Source of the DNA: Homalodisca vitripennis | Taxonomy: Eukaryota > Arthropoda > Insecta > Hemiptera > Cicadellidae | Assembly: GCF_021130785.1 (NCBI RefSeq) | Contig: NC_060208.1 | Span: forward strand, 52,243,501 to 52,307,500 | Direction: 5' to 3' | Length of the DNA: 64,000 nucleotides | In this document: one piece after another, positions 56,321 to 64,000 of the stretch | Layout: each line of letters starts with the position of its first letter | Numbering within the stretch: position 1 is the first letter of the stretch | Notes under the pieces: model-generated | What the model was told of the DNA's origin: nothing | The model's input: only the letters and a program-made list of their open reading frames with translations | Database searches by the model: none | Program-made: the position numbers and the translations under genes

Positions 56321-56689
56321 TACTGAAACACCCACTCAGCTTTTAGATATGTCGCTGTGTATTTTACCTCAAATAACGGCCCGTTGTAATCACAGTTTTG
56401 AAAGCGGTCATATTTTGTTGAAAAATTACGTTTTCACAGTGTGACCAAGAAATAATTTCTCGTAATGAAAACACTGTTTGAAACTGAAAAATGTACATTA
56501 TTTATGGAATTGGATTTGAATGTATGTAGTATTACAAAATTCGAAAATAAACATAACCTGGAAAAAGCCGAAGTACATTTTCCTTGTTTGGGGATTATAT
56601 CAAAAATACAAGCTTGAACACAAAATCAAAGGGATACCAAAACTACTTCAAAGTGTACACGTTACGTCATCAGGTGATCATTTGTTTGT

Positions 56690-57524
56690 GTAAAAATACC
56701 ATGCCCTTTCAGTGATTTGAGTTCTGGTCTCTAGAATAACAAGCTGAATATCAAACCAATCAGCTACCAGCGACTGCAGATTTGAACCTTGATCGCCCGG
56801 ATGTGTTACTAGCCCATCCAAGCCAGTAACGTCCTTTGATCAGCTGACACTGTTTGTGTAAAAATACCATGCCCTTTCAGTGATTTGAGTTCTGGTCTCT
56901 AGAATAACAAGCTGAATATCAAACCAATCAGCTACCAGCGACTGCAGATTTGAACCTTGATCGCCCGGATGTGTTACTAGCCCATCCAAGCCAGTAACGT
57001 CCTTTGATCAGCTGACACTGTTTGTGTAAAAATACCATGCCCTTTCAGTGATTTGAGTTCTGGTCTCTAGAATAACAAGCTGAATATCAAACCAATTAGC
57101 TACCAGCGACTGCAGATTTGAACCTTGATCGCCCGGATGTGTTACTAGCCCATCCAAGCCAGTAACGTCCTTTGATCAGCTGACACTGTTTGTGTAAAAA
57201 TACCATGCCCTTTCAGTGATTTGAGTTCTGGTCTCTAGAATAACAAGCTGAATATCAAACCAATCAGCTACCAGCGACTGCAGATTTGAACCTTGATCGC
57301 CCGGATGTGTTACTAGCCCATCCAAGCCAGTAACGTCCTTTGATCAGCTGACACTGTTTGTGTAAAAATACCATGCCCTTTCAGTGATTTGAGTTCTGGT
57401 CTCTGGAATGACAAGCTGAATATCAAACCAATCAGCTACCAGCGACTGCAGATTTGAACCTTGATCGCCCGGATGTGTTACTAGCCCATCCAAGCCAGTA
57501 ACGTCCTTTGATCAGCTGACACTG
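56690..57524 (-). repeat. 168-bp satellite array, five units (right arm)
   Basis: Inverted relative to the left array. The CAGCTGACACTG anchor ends at 56,852, 57,020, 57,188, 57,356 and 57,524, a period of exactly 168. Four units carry a TCTAGAATAACAAG variant and the outermost has TCTGGAATGACAAG as in most left units. Unit-to-unit identity between arms is far higher than for the surrounding arm sequence. Confidence 0.97.
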
Positions 57525-57669
57525 TTTGACTGTCTCTGTTTGCCAATCAGTGCTACATAAGTAAATACTTATCTTATTCAAACATGCTGTATTGCTTTTT
57601 CGATAGCTTGCTTTGAAACTTATCGAAAGTTTATTACAAATTATGTACATGTATAAACATCTAAAAATC
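57525..57669. repeat. Right terminal block of the inverted element
   Basis: Complement of 49,146-49,290, ending ATCTAAAAATCC. The next bases (57,678 on) are not unique flank but a direct-orientation copy of block A, so this end is nested in further element sequence. Confidence 0.8.
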
Positions 57670-57677
57670 CCATATAT

Positions 57678-58156
57678 TTTAATTACGAGAATTCATTTCT
57701 TGGTTGCATTGTGAAAGCGTAATATTTCATAAAAATATAAACTCATTTTTCATAACTGTACATACTGTGGACCATTATTTGAGATAAAATACGCAAGGTA
57801 ATATTTAAAAGCTGAGTGGGTGTTTCAGTAATGGCAGCGTTTGTTCAGTATTTTGTAGAAGGCGAATATATTTGCCCTGAGAGAAGATGTCAGGGCAACG
57901 CTATGGCTGTACAGATGTTCGCAGGAATCAAGTAAAATATTCTTGTTTTTGATTCATACTAAACATACTGCACACGTCACGAGACATTGTATGGTTTACG
58001 TATTGGTTTAAGTAAATACTTATCTTATTTAAATATGCTGTATAGCTTTGTCGATAGCTTGCTTTGAAATAATCGAAAGTTTATTGCAAATGATATGTAT
58101 ATATATATACATATCATTTGCAAAGCTATACAGCATATTTAAATAAGATAAGTACA
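57678..58156. repeat. Extra partial copy: block A plus a palindromic end block
   Basis: 57,678-58,004 matches block A at 50,511-50,836 in direct orientation. 58,010-58,156 then carries the terminal block folded on itself: a 34-base arm TACTTATCTTATTTAAATAT... repeated in reverse complement, with an inner perfect 40-base palindrome at 58,084-58,123. This looks like a broken or rearranged second element whose end was duplicated head to head. Confidence 0.8.
57831..57935 (+). CDS. Short conserved frame, copy 3 (34 aa)
   Basis: Reads MAAFVQYFVEGEYICPERR then CQGNAMAVQMFAGIK and TAA. The first 19 residues equal copy 2. Sequence just upstream (GCTGAGTGGGTGT) is conserved in all copies too, so conservation is not limited to the frame. 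Confidence 0.3.
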   Translation: MAAFVQYFVEGEYICPERRCQGNAMAVQMFAGIK

Positions 58157-58187
58157 CACACACACGCGCGCGCGCGCGCGCGCGCGC
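58154..58187. repeat. (AC)n(CG)11 tract
   Basis: AC repeats (58,154-58,164) run directly into an uninterrupted CG run of about 11 units, followed shortly by ACACACAC. Alternating CG is the strongest Z-DNA-forming sequence, and a pure CG run is remarkable in DNA this A+T-rich. Confidence 0.97.
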
Positions 58188-58419
58188 TATGGTTACACAC
58201 ACACGTATGGTTACTGTCTACATATTTCCTAATCTTAATTCTGGAGGATTTCCTGGACATATCTTAGTTCTCTTGATAAAAGGATAGGCTGATCTACTTT
58301 TAAGCTATTTTCCGCCCTTCATCATAGGCAACTGACTTGTGGAGGAACTTTTAAACAGAATAAAGCGGTAAGTCGATACATTTCAAGGTCGATCGTACTT
58401 ATTAAAATCACTACAGTCA

Positions 58420-58505
58420 CAGGCGAGATTTAAACCTACACCAAGTCTAAATCAGATTCAAAGTCCTACTTCTTACCTTAGACCGCTCAGCCATCGGTAC
58501 TCCCA
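58420..58505 (-). tRNA. tRNA-derived relic (Leu/Ser-like pseudogene or SINE head)
   Basis: On the minus strand the sequence starts near GGGAGTACCGATGGCTGAGC. TGGCTGAGCGG (58,493-58,483) fits a tRNA A box, with TCTAAGG following as in type II tRNAs. GGTTTAAATCTC (58,436-58,425) fits a B box, with the central CG or CA changed to TA. The spacing of about 47 bases between boxes suits a Leu/Ser-type tRNA with a long variable arm. The acceptor stem does not pair convincingly, so it is not a working tRNA; a SINE head is equally likely. Confidence 0.55.
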
Positions 58506-61160
58506 ACTCTTGTAGCGATAAGAGAAATTATCTCGGCAGAACAGTATTCTTAGACACGTAGCCTGAGGAATAGTAGCTGAAACGATAATTTGGATTTTTT
58601 GTCGCTTTCTACAATAATAACGTCTATTTTTGTAACTTTATTTACTATGTTTATCACCGACTTTCGTTTGCGCAGTTTTGGGTTCTTCTTTGTACAGGTT
58701 GAAATGAAGCAAATCGTCACTTGTGTGATAGGAACATCGTGAATAAAGTTACTTTGTTAGTTATATAATACAGGTGATGAGAAAAGTGCTAGTGTGCAAA
58801 ATTGTCGCTTTTGGTTTAGCAGACTCCAACTTAGAATTAGATGGACGGGTATTCTGACCTTTCGCGTCTTCTCTGCTCTGGTAGTTATCCTCTGTCAATT
58901 CTTTAAGTACATTTAGCTTAAAGACCCAGGGAGAGAAATTGAGGGCGAGATAGGGGAAGAAAGGATGGAAAGAGACACTAAGAAAGAGACGGATGACGGA
59001 AGTAAGGGAGGGAAGAAGCAAATATTGGTGGACTGATGTCTACAGAATATGGGAGCTCCTTTCATTTCACTTCAATATCTGTACTGCCCTTTTAGAGCTT
59101 CTCGTGAGTATAATTTTTCCTTTTTTGGTTAAGGTTTTAAAATGAATTTGAGAAATTACATATTCTTTATGAAATCCTATTAACTGAAATGTCCAAACAA
59201 TAGGTGAACTAATTTATTTATATATACAATTTTATTAGCATAGCCATTTTACAATATCCGTACATTAGTTAATGTTATTCAGAAAGTATTTCACTAAATA
59301 ATGAATTCCGTAACCACACAGAAATATTTTCATCGCCGCCACGAATGTGTACCGTAAATATTCAAGGCGTCCAACTTAATCCGCTTAGAGTCTGCAGTTA
59401 ATAGCGGACATGATGCTTGTTAACCATTACGATTGCTAATCAATCGGCTTTAGCTTAGGCCGCAATGTATTGTCACTATATTGAATTTTGTCCTGTAGGT
59501 TTCAAGTTATTTACATACATTACGTTCTAGTTCGCCTGTTTTACATTACTCATCTAGAAGAATGAAATTGTATGTGTGGTTACAATCTTTAAATATCAAA
59601 ATAAAGTTTACTGGCAAGTTAGTTCTTTTAGGTTTCAATCCCTTTGTAAGTCTTATATTTAATAAAATGTTTCATTTTCTCTATTCAATCCATGAAGCAT
59701 ACGTGTGTCAAATTTAAATTGGATGTTGGAGAACTAATAATAAGCCAATAAGAGCTTTGTATTTAATAATCAGAAATTAGTTTATAATGTAAATTTTTTA
59801 ATACTGGTACTATGAATGCTGCTTGCATATTAATCAAAAATTCAGAAACTCAATAGTGTTAATCCCAAAAAGATGTAAACATTCTTAAGCACATAATTAG
59901 TTTCTAAAAATTGTATCTGTAAATGGTTTTAAATTTACAACTGTAATATTATCGTTTACTTGTCAAAACATATATTGCCCCTTCCGAGATATCAAATATA
60001 CATGTAAGAACAATTCTTGTAAATGGCCTAAGAATTCTAAAAAATGCAAAAAAACTCGCTTAAAAATTCCGAACGATCGTTATATAGACATCGTAGCATG
60101 CATTATAATATATTTTGGTATACAATTTGTGTAAAATAAACAGTTAATAAAAAGTGTAATTTTTATTTGTATTTTAAAACTGACAAGTTGTAATTTAGAA
60201 CAAATGTAAACGTGCGCCTTTTTAAAATCCTAATTGGTCAAATTGGTTAAAAAAAAGTATCCGAAGGCAAGTGTACAAAGTATTTCCGTACCACTTGTAG
60301 TTTAAATCATTAATACACTACATCAACTACCTATCGTATTCATAGGCCCGTGTTACACTGAATAAGCGTACACGTATACGTTTTCTGAGTGTAGTGCTGT
60401 ACGGTTTTCAACCCATGATTGGCAAAAAAAAATCTTCCCGAAATTCCATCATAGGGGTGATTACAAAAGCCAGATGTCTATAAAATTTATTGAAACCATG
60501 GCAATTAACGTTTTTGACGGTTTCAAAACAATACAATAAAATAATCAGTTTGCGATCAAATTTGACTTATGCGTGACAAGATGTGGCCGTCACAAAATGA
60601 CGATAGAGATACTTTATTCTAATTATGTTCATATGCTACAACATACGACTTTCATACGACACAAAGTTTCCTGTTGAAAACTGAGCACAAACAAATAATA
60701 CTTAACGTTTGTCAAAATAATCTCAACGCTCAGAGTATTAGTCTTTAAATTTCCTAGGCTATTTCTTCATAGGTCTGCGTGTTTTATACTACCCATCTCT
60801 AGTCGTTCGGAAGACCAAAGTTCACTCACGTGTATACCAAAAGTACAATAACGCAGTATTTTCGTTTAAATAACTCTAATCACTGCAAAACTCGTACTAG
60901 TTCATGAGTCCATTCACGGCATAGCGCATAAAATCCGTACATGCCAGAACGGATTCCAGCATGCATTTTAGGACAGGAATAAGGGATCATTATATTATAT
61001 ATTTCTTAAACTTTTCATCATAACCTACAGAAAAGAAATTAAACTAGAACATAAACATTTATCAGCTAACTGAAGAATATTCATCTTAGACCACACTTTT
61101 TACAAGAAACCGGTCACGTTTTGGGCAAGAAAGGTCATATAATTCTAACTACAATGCCTT
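58506..61160. other. No convincing gene
   Basis: 58,761-59,021 is open for 86 codons on the minus strand. Its second half is hydrophilic (e.g. LKELTEDNYQSREDAKG) and follows pyrimidine-rich TTTCTTAG and GGTCTTTAAG, possible acceptors, but there is no motif or donor. 59,290-59,480 is less A+T-rich and contains ATTGCTAATCAATC (homeodomain-like sites). Near 59,700 is a single unit related to the 47-49 kb array. The rest is plain A+T-rich DNA. Confidence 0.3.
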
Positions 61161-61169
61161 CCACAAATC

Positions 61170-61345
61170 AGATTCATGTACAATCCCCAGCCCCTATACA
61201 ACTCACATTAGCAGCCTGAGCATTGTATCTGCTAATGGTAATGGCCCATTACTGTGATTGTGGCTTCACCTGCCATTTTTCACACTTTCATATACCCATT
61301 TACACGCCCTCCATAGAAACGTTCAACACAACCTGGCAGTTATTT
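61170..61345. promoter_or_regulatory. Possible noncoding regulatory block with a homeodomain-type palindrome
   Basis: This stretch is clearly less A+T-rich than its surroundings and has no open frame of note. It contains TAATGG (61,233-61,238) and the palindrome TAATGG-C-CCATTA (61,239-61,251), i.e. TAAT and ATTA half sites facing each other 5 bases apart. Homeodomain factors bind TAAT cores. Function is inference from composition and site arrangement only. Confidence 0.2.
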
Positions 61346-64000
61346 GATGTAACTACTTACATGTTTGTTGTACATATGTGAAGACAATTTTGAGCTACTT
61401 CATCGTGTTCCGACAATTCAGTCAATTAATTATACTTAATATGTACGTATTCAAACATAATTTTTATATGCAAGTTTGAAAGCTTTTACACGCAAGTATG
61501 TTTTGTGATATTTTACTAGTTACCTATATAAGGTTAGCTCATAATTTTTTTATAAACGATTTTATACAATTCCCCTGATTTAAAGTTGCTGTTGTAAAAA
61601 CCCAACATTGTAAAAGAATAAAGTTTAAGGACAATAAAATCCTCGCGCAACACTAAACTGAACACAACAGCTGAGCCTGTTTAAGCCGGGTAATCCAACA
61701 CCCACTTACTGATGAAACATAGAGGATGACTTCTGTATTTATAATATTCTTTTTACTTCACCTTTCATCTAAACTATATACTCGAACGATAAAGAGTATT
61801 TACTACTTTTCTACACTCCACATTACAGAGAATAGTACTTAAAGCTAAATCAAGTAATTAAAAATGTTTCATTCATAGTAGAACAATATGAATGTAAAAT
61901 AATACAATAAATTTTAAATTCTAAAGAATGTTATAAAATTTTCATATGATTTTCGTTTCCCCGTACTTGTTATATTAGAGTAATAATGTGTTATTTGTTT
62001 AATAATTCGCAGATAAAATGAGTTTCATTAACTTTGCAACGGGACCTAGAAATATCATTTTGTCACTTTAAATTGCATTTCTCAATCTATTTAATCAGTT
62101 TTGAAATTTGTTTATGTTTCCAATTAGACAATAACACTTTCAGCCCCAGGCGTCTATGTTATTCCACAGTGGGTGATAATATCATTACCCCGATTCTGAG
62201 ATGGAAAAGGGGTTTTGTGAATATTATACGTAACAAATGTAATTTTATTTGTTTATTTTTTAGTTAGTTTTGTTTTTCCTTCCTGATATAGAGAAAAATA
62301 CTACATGTGCCATTTCAAGCCTTTTAGGGAGAACCGACAAATCTGTTGAAAATGGACAGCTTCGAGTTGGAATAAAATTACTGTGCAATATTTATTTAAT
62401 AATTTGTTTGTAATAAAATGTTTATATTCATTAACAGAAACGTACTTTTACATGTTTAATTCAAGCCGAACTAAAAACAACAACATAAACATAACCATGA
62501 TTATGCAAATCAACCACCTGACGTAAACAAAAAAGAGTAATTTTTAACAATACAAATTGTATAGTCTGTTTGACCTGCTTGGATGACAATACAAATAACT
62601 ATCAAATCGTTATTTCTCAACTTATTGATATGTAAATTTAACACTGTAAATTAAAAAATGAAATGTTTTAGGCAAGACTGATACATTGTTAAGTTCCTCT
62701 TTTTTTTTATTTATTGTGTTAGTAAAATTAATGTTTCAAGGCTATTTCTCATATTCTAAGTAATGAAAGTTATATGTATATTAGAAAATTATACAACTAT
62801 TGAACTAAACGAATGATTATCTTTCCGATCGACAGTAGCATCAGCATTATAATCCCTTAATTTTTGTCATTGTAGTATGCTTCTACGCCAACTTTAGCAT
62901 AATATAAACTAGTAGCAACAAAATGCTATAAAATTAACTGGCATACATAGTATAGTACTATTAATTATTCAGGACACAGTTTAGCGTTATATTAACGTTT
63001 ATAACCGCGATATTTCTCAAAGAAACCCACTTCAAATAAATTTCGCATGAATCGTATACTTATAACAGAGATTTCAAAAATCATATGATGTGAACTCACT
63101 GCATGTAAACATTATATTGGACGTACCATTTGTATGTCATGTAAAGCTATTAAGTAAAAAAAATGTTTTTTCGTGATGGCAAAGTTAAAACACACAGGAT
63201 TACTCCAAAATAAGCTCTAATCAATTTGTCATATTGATGGCTAGAGATTATATGTTTCACAACAGTTACTTAACCAACAAATAAATATACCTTATCCCTT
63301 AAACTGAAATAAATGGTCTGGATACTTTCTGGCTTTGAGAGGAGAGAAGGGGTTGAAGACATCTTCTCTCCCGTCACTTTATACTCTCTGAATCTTTAAA
63401 AACAAAATGGTGGTTGGTTTATAAGAGGCTAGAATATGAAAAACAACGAGCGGAGCCAAAAATGATACTGAAATCTGTGGATTAAATACAATGAGAAATG
63501 CAATAAAGCGCGGATAAGTTACTCATCCTTCATAGAATGCTAACACATTTAAAATAGTTATATTTTAAGCTTATATATGATAAGCTATAAACCATTTTCA
63601 ATAAATAAATATTAAAACGATTTTTTTTTTCTTTATTGGAATTATTAAATATTTCTGATTCATTATGAATCGAAAAACACTCATGTAATCTGTCAAAAAG
63701 TAAATAAATATTAACCGACGATCTCAACCAGTTTTATCAGCATCCGAGTACATAAATCTATTTTTTCAATAACTTTGATAACTTATTTAAATAACATTAA
63801 TGGAAGCAATAGTCGTGGGAATTTCTTCGTTTTAAAATTCCTTTTAAAGTTACTAAGGGAACAAATCTTTAATACTTTCCAATTCTCCATAGTTTTTTAT
63901 TGTCAGTTGCAAGTGTTTTCGAAAAGACTGTAAATTCTACTTTCAAATGGTAAAAATATATTTTTGATTCACTGTCGAGTAACATGTAACTCTTAACTAA
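61346..64000. other. No gene recognised
   Basis: A+T-rich DNA without coding frames longer than 77 codons, splice-like structures or tandem repeats that I could see. Open frames at 62,034-62,267 and 63,530-63,727 have no motif. Confidence 0.4.

Larger units (their letters stand above)
49146..57669. mobile_element. Giant inverted-repeat (foldback-like) element with subterminal satellites
   Basis: The left arm (49,146-about 53,275) is matched in reverse complement by the right arm (about 55,020-57,669) around a 1.74-kb spacer. From each end inward the order is: a terminal block of about 140 bases starting GATTTTTAGAT; an array of 168-bp units; inner block A with a short conserved frame; inner block B ending in a G+C-richer segment (52,970-53,060 and 55,230-55,320). 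Outside the arrays the arms differ at many places, perhaps 15-20% by eye. The left arm is longer by one unit and a 1.23-kb insertion. No target-site duplication is obvious and no transposase frame occurs in the spacer. It could be a non-autonomous foldback/MITE-like element or a large palindromic rearrangement. Confidence 0.8.

Overview
The window is animal nuclear DNA, almost certainly from an arthropod and probably an insect. By eye it is about 70% A+T. It holds many long dinucleotide microsatellites, at least two intron/exon-like junctions, a decayed DDE transposase of the arthropod DUF4817 type, and a decayed jockey/CR1-like LINE. No bacterial-style gene organisation, CRISPR array or rRNA is visible. 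Almost every long open frame is either a translated microsatellite or chance openness in A+T-rich sequence.

Layout. 1-561 (minus) is a broken DUF4817/DDE transposase running off the left edge. 1.5-4.4 kb and 34.4-38.8 kb are two diverged copies of one long dispersed sequence; the first carries a compound microsatellite that can fold on itself and a possible 5' exon (1,814-1,884). 4.5-15.8 kb shows no convincing gene. 15,841-16,331 (minus) is the best host coding candidate: a terminal exon for a three-span membrane protein with a splice acceptor and a poly(A) signal. 17,286-17,904 is a three-unit 208-bp tandem repeat with internal hairpins. 23.8-25.0 kb is a LINE 3' end. 32.25-32.53 kb is a three-unit ~90-bp tandem repeat. 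47.1-49.0 kb is an old ~150-bp tandem array.

The most unusual object is at 49.1-58.2 kb: two inverted arms (4.1 and 2.65 kb) around a 1.7-kb spacer. Each arm has a terminal block, then an array of exactly 168-bp units (six left, five right), then shared inner blocks. The units look almost identical between arms while the rest of the arms is visibly diverged. Each unit contains a perfect-looking tRNA-type B box. A short frame beginning MAAFVQYFVEGEYICP is kept in three copies. Right of the element are an (AC)n(CG)11 tract and a tRNA-derived relic (SINE or tRNA pseudogene).

The window therefore reads as an intergenic or intronic stretch dominated by mobile and satellite DNA, with one credible coding exon and a few weaker exon candidates. 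All similarities within the window were found by eye; no alignment or database search was run.
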